Shown here: one piece after another, positions 54,519-64,000 of the stretch
How the letters are laid out: the number at the start of each line of letters is the position of its first letter
Position numbering within the stretch: the stretch's first letter is position 1
NCBI RefSeq assembly: GCF_030253575.1
Contig: NC_080564.1
Location: forward strand, 28,609,561 to 28,673,560
Direction: 5' to 3'
DNA: 64,000 nt
Source of the DNA: Rhododendron vialii
Taxonomy: Eukaryota > Streptophyta > Magnoliopsida > Ericales > Ericaceae
Position numbers and translations under genes: made by a program
The notes under the pieces: model-generated
The model's database searches: none
The model's input: the letters and a program-made list of their open reading frames with translations, nothing else
What the model was told of the DNA's origin: nothing

Positions 54519-55293
54519 TTTGAGGAAAAAAGTTTTGATAACTTGGATGATAGTAACAAATTAAAAAAGAAAGAAAAGTGATTGTAATTCCCAATAGGTT
54601 TCCCCTTTTTTTCTTTTTTCTTTTTCTGATTAGATTTGTTAGATGGGATGATGGGGAGATTATTGGATTACAATATAGTGACATTGTCAAGATTTATACC
54701 GAAGGTTCATTAAACTCTTGCACTTGAATAATTTAGAATCTAACCTTATCACGTTATGACATTGGTCTTCGTCCCGATTAAGCGAATGTCTTGTTACGTT
54801 ATTGGTTATTGAATCTAATGTCGAGGCAATTATCAAATGTTGGTGTTCTTCTGCTATGTAGCTTCGTATACTGCAACTCAAATTTTTTTCAATTTTGTCA
54901 AAAGATAGTGTGATAGGACGGACTTGATTCTGCCAATAAACCCTGTTTATGTAATGTGTGCATAGCCTTTTTAGCCTTTAGATGATCAATTTTTTTCTTC
55001 CTTATTGTCTAGGGTAATCTCACTCAAATGTTAATATTAAGCTCAAGAATCTTATCCATGAAATAGTTTTGGATTGATTGTGTAATCTAACAAGATTTTG
55101 ATTGGGGGAGGGAAAGCGTATAAAGGGGAGTGTATGAATTACACTCAAGCTTTTGAATTAGCTAGGGAAAGTAAAGAAAAGTGTAATCTTAGTTAGGAAA
55201 GTAACGTTTAATGTACAGTAACACTCAATCTTCTGGATTACTTGGTCTCTAAATTATTATACACCCTTGGTCTTACGAAGTCACACTACGTTT

Positions 55294-55310
55294 TTTTTTT
55301 TGATAAGTAC
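55294..55310 (-). mobile_element. Ultra-short LINE insertion with 16-bp target duplication
   Basis: A T-run plus gataagtac, the reverse of the TACTTATC-poly(A) end of plant LINEs, sits between two copies of aagtcacactacgttt (55278-55293 and 55311-55326). Confidence 0.75.
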
Positions 55311-55339
55311 AAGTCACACTACGTTTGTTGCATTGCTTA

Positions 55340-55520
55340 TCCGTAAATGTTGAGTTCAAAACTTGGCAACATTTTTGGGCCGGGCCACAGGAGAGAATCT
55401 CCTAGTTCCGGCGTGGATGATCTGCCTTTGACCGGATCAGAAATCGGAAAAATAATCGAGATACATAAGCTGGCCCGGACACCCTAACTGTCGAAACCCC
55501 CCCCCCAAAAAAAAAAAAAA
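55340..55520 (+). mobile_element. SINE-like retroposon
   Basis: B-box-like gagttcaaaacttggc, then the conserved-looking 3' part aatcgagatacataagctgg with cccggacacc, followed by C- and A-runs. The same 3' phrase style is in the SINE at 41795. The 5' part is unclear. Confidence 0.5.
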
Positions 55521-56865
55521 AGAAAAAAAGAAAAAGAAGTTTCCAACAAAACAAGCAACCGATGGTTCAATTTTAATCCATATTGGTTCCCTTTTTTCGC
55601 TTCTCTGATCTAGTAAAGTGATCGTGTAACCGACGGTGCTGACATTTACAAACGCTTAATTATTAGTACTAGTTGGCAGATGAAGCTCATGCTTAAAATA
55701 AAGGTGTGAAGTCTGGATTATTATTTGAGAACCGAATTTGTAGTTATATTTTCAACTCTTCTACAACCACACATGCACACTCCTCTCACAAGAGGAGTGG
55801 GGCCCACACACACTGTGTGCATGCAGCATGTGTGGGTCTCACTCCTCATGCGAGAGGAGTTTGTGTATTTGTGTGTGTGGTTATAAATTGATTGGTTAGA
55901 TTTCTAGCGACATAAGTGTACCTTTATAATTAGGTGAAAGTACACAAAACTAAAATAAACACTTAGATGAAAGTACACAAAACTAAAATAAACGTAGGAC
56001 TCTTTCTTTCTTTTTTTCGACAAAAGTAACATTTATTAAGGGAAAGGGCTGGATTCTAACCAATGATTGAAAAATACAACATAGGACTCACACTTATCAG
56101 TGGGTTCAACTGGAAATATATGTTTACTGTCATGTGGAAATCAAAACTATATATTTGGTTGATCAAAAGCACTTCATCCTTCTGATAATGGAAAGATGAG
56201 GAAGACTTATAATTTTGAGTGCAGACAAGGCTAAAGTTTGGACTTGGGTTTGGCCCCAATGGTACCCAAGTTTCGTGGTTGAAAGAGCCTAGCCCATAAT
56301 AACTTTAGGTACGGATAATCGAATACCTTGATCCGCAAAACGATAACTTAGAATTTATATTTTTTATATAAAAAACATAAAAAGATTATAGCAATTTACT
56401 ATTTCCTTGAAAAATAAAGTTTTAATTTTTAAGTTCTAGTTTTGTGGACCAGACAAATATTTTGGAACAGAAGCTATTAGAATTTTTTTTGTTACTGTTA
56501 TTTGCACCTGTTCGTTTCCGATTAGTTGCATCGAACCGGTCAGAAGCAAACAAAGATGTCTCTGTCTCATCACCGGAGAAGTGTGCTTTTGGATTAGCCG
56601 CTAGCACCACTTCCAACAATTCACTTCGTTTCCTATGTAAATAGTCCTCTGTTGGCTTTCATAATGCAATTCGTGCCTCCGTTGTTTTGCATTATTTGAC
56701 ACAATCTATTTTCTGTTTTGTTTTGAGAGAGTACATCGATCATCACCCCAAACTTAAAGATTGTAGTGTCATTTCTGCAGGTAAAACAAACAAATAAGAC
56801 CTCATATTATGACGATCAAGCCTAAGGCCCAAAAATATTCAGGGCTGGCCCTTCTTTTTCTTTTG

Positions 56866-56995
56866 ATCGACATTTTTTTTTATTGAACTCGATAAAAGGT
56901 ACATCGAGATAGACAACTATAGATGTATGTATGGGAAACTTGAATCATAGAGAAAGCCTAAAAGGGCAAAATAAGAAAAAAAAAAAAAAAAAAAC
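56866..56995 (-). mobile_element. LINE 3' end fragment
   Basis: A T-run then attgaactcgataaaaggta and catcgagatagac, the same kind of 3' terminus as at 11125-11253. The limits are uncertain. Confidence 0.4.
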
Positions 56996-57216
56996 ACGTC
57001 CAATAAGAGATTGAACTTAACAAAACCCAGACTTCATATTGTTGATTTAATGTGTAGGTTCATATTAGGTAATTCTACTCCATGGGGGAAAAAAAAAAAA
57101 ATATTTCTTGTTCTTTCCTTAGGCAGTACCTTATTCTGATATTCACCTTACTCCATTTATTGCAACACCCCCTTGTTTTATCTGACACATAACTCTTCCA
57201 CGTGCATACGTGACAA

Positions 57217-57220
<4 letters not shown>

Positions 57221-57256
<36 letters not shown>
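57221..57256. repeat. (CT)18 microsatellite in the TBL-B leader
   Basis: Ends 2 bp before the first ATG of TBL-B. CT-rich leaders are common in plants. Confidence 0.9.
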
Positions 57257-57258
<2 letters not shown>

Positions 57259-57753
57259 ATGAAGCTCCAAGCCATGGAGCTTCCCATTGCAAAAAACCAG
57301 ATACTACAAAAAATCCCAACAATACTCATCCTTGTAGCCATACCAATGGTCCTCTTCACAGTGGTCCCTCTCTGCTACCCTCTACTAGGGTACACTCTGA
57401 AGAATTTCTCACAACCACCTTCCACTCCATATGCACAAATTGATCAGGAGGATTCAATAAAAATACCAACAAATGAAAAATGTGACATATTCACCGGGGA
57501 ATGGGTTCCGAATCCGCACGCGCCCTACTACACAAACACGACGTGCTGGGCGATCCACGAGCATCAAAATTGCATGAAGTACGGGAGACCTGATTCCGAA
57601 TTCATGAAATGAAGGTGGAAGCCCGACGGGTGTGATTTGCCGATCTTTAACCCGTTTCAGTTCTTGGACATGGTTAGAGGGAAGTCACTGGCATTTGTTG
57701 GAGATTCTGTCGGGAGGAATCAGATGCAGTCCTTGATTTGCCTCTTGTCCCGG
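57259..57753 (+). pseudogene. Trichome-birefringence-like protein (TBL-B), first exon with Trp-to-stop
   Basis: 165 codons ending at a GT donor (57754), phase 0. N-terminal membrane anchor (about 20-45), then the TBL domain: [53 protein letters not shown], and the catalytic GDS (residues 148-150) in [14 protein letters not shown]. One TGA at 57610-57612 sits in FMK-stop-RWKPDGC, where the family has Trp. The next TBL exon is not found in the remaining 6.2 kb. This is not the missing 5' half of TBL-A, since it lies downstream of that relic in the same orientation. Confidence 0.9.
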
Positions 57754-58891
57754 GTAACTTTTGTTATTCTCCATCACCTTTTTTTATCTACATTTTCATC
57801 ATTTTTTTTAATTTTTTTTATTTGCAGTTTTTTTTCTTTTCTAAAACGGAAAAAATATTATAAATAATAAACTCGATAATGGGTACGTCAAGTTTGCATG
57901 TACGTAGATTTTTTTAGAAGACTTCAAAAAGAAAGAAAAGAGTAGGAGAAATATGAACAAGAAGTAATTATATATGTTTTCTAATATTGTCAAACTTCTT
58001 TAAGAATTTGATTGTCGAAATTTGAATCCAATTTGGTCGAGAGAATCTTCAATGTTTTCCAGAGATTGACAAAATCCAGGGATTATTATTATTATGAATT
58101 ATAAAAAATAAAGAGTTTATTTGCCCCGGAGTTAGTTGGGGCTCCGTTAGTAGACGATGGTATTATTCTTTTAGTCAGTCCACCGAGTTGTCGGATATAT
58201 ACCAAGTTATCAAAAAAAATAGGATATGGATTCCTTTTTCTTTAGGTTCTATTCATAATAGTCTCATAAAGGAAAATGATTTGCACAATTCACTTTCTTA
58301 AATGTACTCTAGAGTTTGTCTTTCAGGGGCACGTTTGATAATTGATGCATACCAGGGATTGGTTTGTTAATCCAGTGAGTCCCCTAATCCTTTGTCTGGT
58401 TTAGCCAAATTTAGTGGGTCTATTAATCCCATTGGACTATTAATCCCTCAAAATCACACACAATATATACTTTTTGAAGCGAATTAGAAAACAAATTTGA
58501 GTATGCATGCATGTATAAAGGAGTAAAGTGAAAAAATTACTTTCCTCTCATAAAATGTATATATTATCTTATCGGACTTATAATATCACACACCTCATGG
58601 TATTGTGTCTCCCAAACACGTTATAGGATCATTTCTCCGAATATATGGTCACTTTAGATGTAGAGTCGAATTAGCGCGATGCTCATACCCGATTAAACAA
58701 ACAGATCCATTAGTTTTGTTATTTCTATAGGAATTTCTCTAACTTTTAAGTTGAAGATCAGGTGAGAGTACTAGACCAGTGACAAGGTTAGTTGATCACC
58801 TAAGCCATGCAGCACGCATTTCAAGGTTTAGGTAAAACACAGTATGTATCATGTCACTACTACTACTAAAATGTTGACTTTAGGGTAATTA
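57754..58891. other. TBL-B intron or flank
   Basis: Starts with a usable splice donor (GTAACT). AT-rich with nothing recognised. Confidence 0.4.
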
Positions 58892-59127
58892 CTCCCTCCG
58901 TCCCATATTATTTGGACTTTTTCGATATTTGTGTCAGTTTTCAATCGTTTGTATCTTTCAATATGAATCTCCAACAATATGCAATATGGATCTTGTTTGA
59001 TAGTTCTCGATTAGATCTATAATACAAAGTTTTCAAAATTATAAAAAATATCATAAATTGGGAGATATAAGAGTTTAAAGAACGGCACGAATATCGAAAA
59101 ATACCAAATATTTTGGGACGGAGGGAG
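58892..59127. mobile_element. Stowaway MITE
   Basis: 236 bp with CTCCCTCCGTCCCATATTAT and the inverted gggacggagggag end, TA on both sides. Same family as 39826-40063. Confidence 0.95.
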
Positions 59128-61510
59128 TATGTATTTTCCTTTCTTCCTTTTCCCAAGTAATAAGGTGTGGCAAATTAAACTTACTTTTTCCCTTTTGCAT
59201 CGAAATGGAATCCAGAAAGTAGGATCGCCTGAATATTTGACCAAAGTAATAACACTTAATAAATTTATAACTAGTTCAAATATCTAGTCTATTCTGGCAA
59301 GTGATTAGTTCCAATCTTGGATATATACATGGGCATTACAGGTATGTTACGCTCTTAATAAGCGCGCCATTCTGGCCTCAAAAAAGATATTTGACCTCTT
59401 CATTTTGTTTGGCTTGTCGAGTTTTCATGTACGTAAGAGACATTGATTGAATATCTAAAACCACAAGATTGAAACACATTTATCTTGAAGTTTATTTTGA
59501 AAATATTCCACCGGTTACTATTTTTTTAATGAAAACATTGGTCCGTTCGATCGTGTCGCTACTTATGGAGGATCAGTGTGATTTTTTTACATGATGACAA
59601 ACTCGACGGACGAAACAAAATGAATTATTTGGGACGTTCCCCAGGTCCCTTTGTAATTATATGAGAGGTTTTGTACTTTTCCTCTGTATCGTTTACCTAG
59701 AGCAGGTAAATAATTATTAAATTTTGGACGACTTTATAACAACCCCCCAAAAAAAAAAAAAAATGCTTTTCGACAAAACATAAATCAAGACTATCATTGT
59801 CTTCTTTAGGGTGGTTAACTTAAAAAAGATATTATCAGCTCTTCTTTTTTTTTTTTTCCCTGCTAGGCAAAACAAAAAAATATTAATCTTTGAAGAAGAT
59901 AACAAAGATTAAACGGATTTCGGGTACACTGACAAAAACGCCACCCGAAAACCAAAACCAAAGAAAGGCAGAAAGCCAACCGCACACCCTAAACAATCCT
60001 TAAACCTACAACCAAAAACCAAAAAAAAAACCCGAAGGGATATAACCTCGAAGTTAATTAAAAAATGATCACCTTTTTATCCAGCAGCTAACTCTTCACG
60101 CTTTTATGGACTTCTTTTTCACTAAGATAATCTTCTTATTATAATGGTTAAGTATAGAATATGAAGGGGACAGTATCGGCATGTGACTATCATGTGAGGA
60201 GAATGAAATCCACCATCACGGTGAGATGATCCGAGCCATTTAAATTAAGTTTAAAATCTTCACGTATGAATCATTCATGCTGTTTTCAAAAAAAAAAAAA
60301 AAAAAATTCGTTCATGCCAAATATCAAATTACTGAGGCATTAATGAAAGCTATCTCGATAGATAGCATTATTCTTGGGAGGTGTTTCCAGTAGTGAAAAA
60401 TTTGTAGATTTTATTTATAGTTGAGAAGTTGTTAGGTGTTTTCGGTAGTGAATAAGTTGTTGATAGATTTGTGAGCAGAGTTACTGTAGCAAAAAAAAAA
60501 TTGTTGACAACTTTTTTATTAGTGGAAACGAGATTGTAAAATGCTGAAACTTTTTTGTTAGTAAAAACGAAATGATTTGGTAGTGTTCGTTTGCCAATTT
60601 AGTTTTGTTTTAGTTTTGTTTTTCAATTATTACCCTACTTTTTTCTCCAATCATTATCCTATTTTTTAATTATTACTTTCTCATCTCTCTCTATCTCTCT
60701 CCAATTATTACCTACTCTCCAATCATTACTCTATTTCTCTCTTCACCCACTACCAAAACTAAATTAAACTAAACTGTCAACCAAACAAATTAACTTTTTT
60801 GTGATTTTTGTTAGTAAAAACACCCCATTGATAGAAGTGGGTGGTCATATTTTGAAGGTTCCATTTTACTTTTGACTAGTCATTTTCTTTATGACGGTTA
60901 TGATTTTCGACCAAATAATTAATTATGCATACTTGATTTATCGAATTTTTGGTTAGATAATCTTCACACGAAGACATACTTTACAAAATGAAAAGCTTCG
61001 ATCGTTAAAATAAGATTATGCAAGTTCCATTTTGATCTCCTCGGATGAGAAGATCACACGAGGGAATCTTCGTTCCTTCGCCAACACAAAAAGGTGAAAT
61101 AATGCTGAAGCTTTTCATGATAATTTGTAGGTGTCAACAAAGAATTCCAAATACCTACTAGTCAATAACAATGACTAGGAGCACTTTTTTCACTCTACTG
61201 CCAGGTTTGAATGGTAAAGAGAACTTCTTCAATTAGCTTCCAAAAGCTTTAAAACAAATCCTCAATGCACAGTTCAAATTCTACTTTTAGACAAACTACT
61301 TTAAGAAGTACTATATTAACCTCATAGTTATATAGGAGACTTTATTCTATCCAAAAGGAGGTGGACGAGAAACACAAAGGGGAGACATCAATTTTCATAG
61401 GCCACACAGCCACATGGCTAGCTTATGAAGAATATATCTATTTGCCAGCTGAGGACATGCATGTCAGATGCTTTTGGGCATTCCACATTTCCACTACTCT
61501 TTTATGAATA
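59128..61510. other. Intergenic
   Basis: No gene. Homopolymer A or T runs at 59746-59762, 59845-59857 and 60287-60306. Nothing else is recognised. Confidence 0.45.
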
Positions 61511-61525
61511 AAGTTGGTATGATTA

Positions 61526-61757
61526 ACACACTCAGGGGTTGTCCTAATGATTCGAACAGGTGCCTAGTCTTTGAAAGTATTCCTCAAGGTTTGGGGTGCG
61601 ATTTTTCACAAGGTGAGTATCTTGTAGTAAGTGGGGGGTCGTCAGTCGTGACTGGTGTGGTCACGCTAGGTTCTCCAGAAGTTTGCGTTGCGCAGTCGGG
61701 TGATCATTTAATGGCTTGGTTGTAAAGTTCCTTCGTTAAAAAGAAAAAGAAAAAAAA
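61526..61757 (+). mobile_element. Non-LTR retroposon (SINE-like) with 15-bp target duplication
   Basis: A 232-bp body ending in gttccttcgtt and an A-rich tail, bounded by perfect copies of aagttggtatgatta (61511-61525 and 61758-61772). There is a weak B-box-like gattcgaac near 61550. The 85-codon frame within it is incidental. Confidence 0.7.
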
Positions 61758-61814
61758 AAGTTGGTATGATTAGAGGGGTCACTTTTACATCTACATCATA
61801 ATAGAAGGACTTGA

Positions 61815-62849
61815 CACTACAAGAAAAAATATGTTTAGTGACGAAAAAGTGGCGACAAAATTTAATTTCGTCGCTAAATAAGTATATTTGGCAACAAAAA
61901 AATAAATTCGTCACTGTTTTGATAACTTCCTTGACGAAATTATTTTGTCACCAATTATAACTATTTAGCGATGAAAAAGATATTTTTGTCACCAAATGCT
62001 CCTATTTGGCGACGAAATAAAATTTTCGTCGCCAAAAAAGTAAAAAAGGAGACGAAATTATTTTTTGTCTCCAAAGATAACTATTCGGTGACGGAAAAAA
62101 TATTTTGTCGCCAAATGAACCAATTTGGCGACGAAAAATATTTTTGTTTTCTATTTACGTTTTCAGTGACGAAAAATTTATCATTTGGTGACAAAATTTA
62201 TGAATTACGCTTTGTCACCAAATATATTTCGGGCATAACTCTTTGCTCAGAACTCCGATTGAGATAATTTAAATTAGGTTTGAACAATAACATAAAGAGC
62301 TACGACTTTCATGTTTATTAAAATTGCTAATTTTAATGTTTAATAGTTCAAAATGCCTTTCAAAATACATTTTAATGTTCAATGTATGTGTTATATATTA
62401 GATATTTTCAAACATACGCTGAAAAGTATGTGTGGTGTAGTTGGTTAAAGCTTACGTGCAAAACTTAGGAGACTCGGGTTCGAAACCCTGCAGGAGCAAG
62501 AAAGTGAGATTTTTTTCACATATAAGAATGTCTTTCGCGACGAAAAATTTCGTCACCGATGGGTCACCTTTGACGAGCCAAAGGGAATAATTTGTGATGA
62601 AATTTTTTGTCATCAAAAAAGCACAATAAGTGACGAAGAAAATTTCGTCACCAAGTCATTTTTCCGTGACGAAATTTTTCGTTACCAAAATGCACTATAG
62701 GTGACGAAAAATAGATTTCATCACCAGGTAGGAATCCTCGACAACCTTTAGTCGACAAATTATTTTTCGTCACCTATATTATTTGTGACGAAAAACATAC
62801 AATTTGCGATGATTTTCATTCGTCACCCAATACAATTTTTCTTCTAGTG
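61815..62849. mobile_element. Non-autonomous CACTA element carrying a tRNA-like segment
   Basis: Ends are CACTACAAGAAAAA and TTTTTCTTCTAGTG; flanking triplets TGA and TGG differ by one base. Subterminal arrays of a tgacgaaa/tttcgtca motif fill both ends. The interior (62170-62460) matches 63740-64000, a second family member. No transposase. Confidence 0.85.
62426..62495 (+). other. tRNA-like (Pol III promoter) segment inside the CACTA element
   Basis: A-box-like tggtgtagttgg (62433-62444) and B-box-like ggttcgaaacc (62477-62487), 32 bp apart, which is closer than in a normal tRNA. It does not fold as a standard tRNA by eye. Probably a captured tRNA or SINE head. Confidence 0.45.
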
Positions 62850-63156
62850 TGGTGACAAAACTTTAGGGAAGCCATGCCCATTGCAACGTGGGTTGCTGGC
62901 ATGGGGATAGACATTATTACTTGCTTCTGGACGTGGTGACCTTCTCTATCTCATTGTATGAATAATCACTCGGGCGGGTTGCTGACCCCTATAATTCATC
63001 TTGTTAATAGTTTCGGTTCCCTTCTTCAGAGATTTGGTCCCCTAAACCAGCCATGCATAAATAGATTGGATAATGCAATTACTTGGCTGGGGATCTGGCC
63101 TAGCTTATTTATTTTACTTACTTTTTATATTCGTAGATTTTTGTGTCAATTACTTT
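62850..63156. other. Short spacer
   Basis: No feature recognised. Confidence 0.4.
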
Positions 63157-63600
63157 CACTACTACAAAATGGTATAAAGATCACGGTCCAAAAATTAAAA
63201 AGATCTCACTTTTTGTAAAAGCGTAATAAAATGTTATGGACTATAGTTTTAATCTCAGTCATACGAAAAAACTGAGATGGAAAGATTTTTTAATCTCAGT
63301 AATCTAAAAGGTGAGATTGTAACTTCAAGAATAAATCTCATTCTAAAAAAACTGAGATTATATATGAAAGAATATATCTCGTTTCGAAAAAAACTGAGAT
63401 GAAAAGATTTTTTAATCTCAATAATCTAAAAGTGAGATTGTAACTTAAAGAATAGAACTCGTTTTTGAAAAACTGAGATAAAAAGAACCTTTAATTTCAA
63501 TTATCTAGAAACTGAGATCGTAAGTTAGAGAATACATCACATTTTTTTTTAGACTTGAGATGAAAGCTCTTATATAGGAAAAGTTGAAAGTCGCTTATCC
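63157..63600. repeat. CACTA-like terminus with irregular ctgagat repeats
   Basis: Begins CACTACTACAAAA, followed by repeats of aaactgagat and its inverse aatctcagt at irregular spacing of about 80-120 bp, like a subterminal array. The other end is not seen. Confidence 0.5.
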
Positions 63601-63639
63601 CTTAATCGACTACACGCGCAATACCCCTAAATAAATGTC

Positions 63640-64000
63640 ACTCTCAACCATTCTACAAAAAAATATTTCGTCAAAAAATGAGATACTTTCGGCGATGAAA
63701 ATATATTTCGTCACCAAATGGATACCTTTGGTGATGAAATTTATGAAGGTTGCGTTTCGTCGCCAAATGTATTTCGAGTACAACTCTATGCTCAAAATTC
63801 CATTAATTGAGATAATTCAAATTGGGTTTGAACAATAACACAAATGGCTACAACTTTCATGTTTATCAAAATTTCTAATTTTAATATTTGAAGGTTCAAA
63901 ATGATGTTCGAAATATATTTTAATGTTAAACGCATATGTTATATATTAAATATTTCAATAATATATTGAAAAGTGTGTGTGGTGCAGTTGGTTGAAGCTT
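63640..64000. mobile_element. Second copy of the 61.8-kb CACTA family, cut by the window end
   Basis: tttcgtcaccaaatgg-type repeats, then 63740-64000 matches 62170-62460 in order, up to the start of the tRNA-like segment (tggtgcagttggttgaagctt). No CACTA terminus is visible at its left end, so it may be truncated. Confidence 0.7.

Larger units (their letters stand above)
54519..57220. other. Intergenic between the two TBL relics
   Basis: No gene. It holds a minute LINE insertion (55294-55310), a SINE-like segment (about 55340-55520) and a LINE 3' end (about 56866-56995). About 55760-55870 carries an inverted GTGTG/CACAC-rich stretch around ctcctctcacaagaggag. The rest is AT-rich. Confidence 0.45.

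Noticed and set aside
62426..62495. A functional tRNA gene
   Set aside because: A- and B-box spacing is too short and no cloverleaf is seen, so it is called only tRNA-like.

Overview
This is plant nuclear DNA, almost certainly from a eudicot. The evidence is four CYP71-clan cytochrome P450 loci with the usual phase-0 intron, two trichome-birefringence-like (TBL) relics, a relic that looks like a class IV HD-ZIP START region, and dense nested transposons (Ty3/gypsy, Ty1/copia, LINE, SINE, CACTA, Mutator and Stowaway MITEs). Nothing is bacterial, organellar or rDNA. The species cannot be named from this sequence alone.

Layout. At 1.3-3.0 kb (minus) is CYP71 gene 1, coding-intact, but with a (CT)43 microsatellite touching its splice donor. 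At 7.8-9.8 kb is a solo LTR with a perfect 5-bp target duplication. At 11.3-13.6 kb is a deletion derivative of a Sirevirus-like copia element. At 14.2-16.1 kb a LINE endonuclease fragment is split by a CACTA element. At 16.4-27.6 kb is an 11.2-kb Tat-type Ty3/gypsy element on the minus strand, with both LTRs, a target duplication, a decayed gag-pol, and a separate spliced-looking transcription unit on the opposite strand. A near-perfect 363-bp palindrome (27.9-28.2 kb) lies just downstream of CYP71 gene 2 (28.6-30.1 kb, minus), a pseudogene whose heme-binding loop is wrecked by two microdeletions. Another solo LTR (30.9-32.9 kb) and several MITEs follow, then the HD-ZIP IV-like relic (36.8-37.4 kb).

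From 42.2 to 48.6 kb two tandem CYP71A-like genes on the plus strand (genes 3 and 4) are intact, with matching promoters, exon structure and 3' flanks. At 49.9-53.8 kb is a 5'-truncated Ty1/copia element (minus). It abuts the 3' half of a TBL gene (53.8-54.5 kb, plus). The 5' exon of a second TBL gene lies at 57.3-57.8 kb. Each TBL piece carries one Trp-to-stop change. The window ends in non-autonomous DNA elements and retroposons.

How it works together. Genes 3 and 4, and probably gene 1, can encode ER-anchored monooxygenases of specialised metabolism; their substrates cannot be read from sequence. Gene 1 and pseudogene 2 are the coding parts of an older segmental duplication, since homologous non-coding blocks recur around them (about 0.3-10 kb and 27.7-39 kb). 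Most of the remaining DNA is transposon insertion and decay, and nearly every nonsense codon in it is one C-to-T or G-to-A step from the expected sense codon. I did not find a clearly new biological system. The best candidates for a second look are the antisense gene inside the gypsy element, the palindrome beside the P450 pseudogene, and the microsatellite at the gene 1 splice donor. All counts and alignments here were made by eye.
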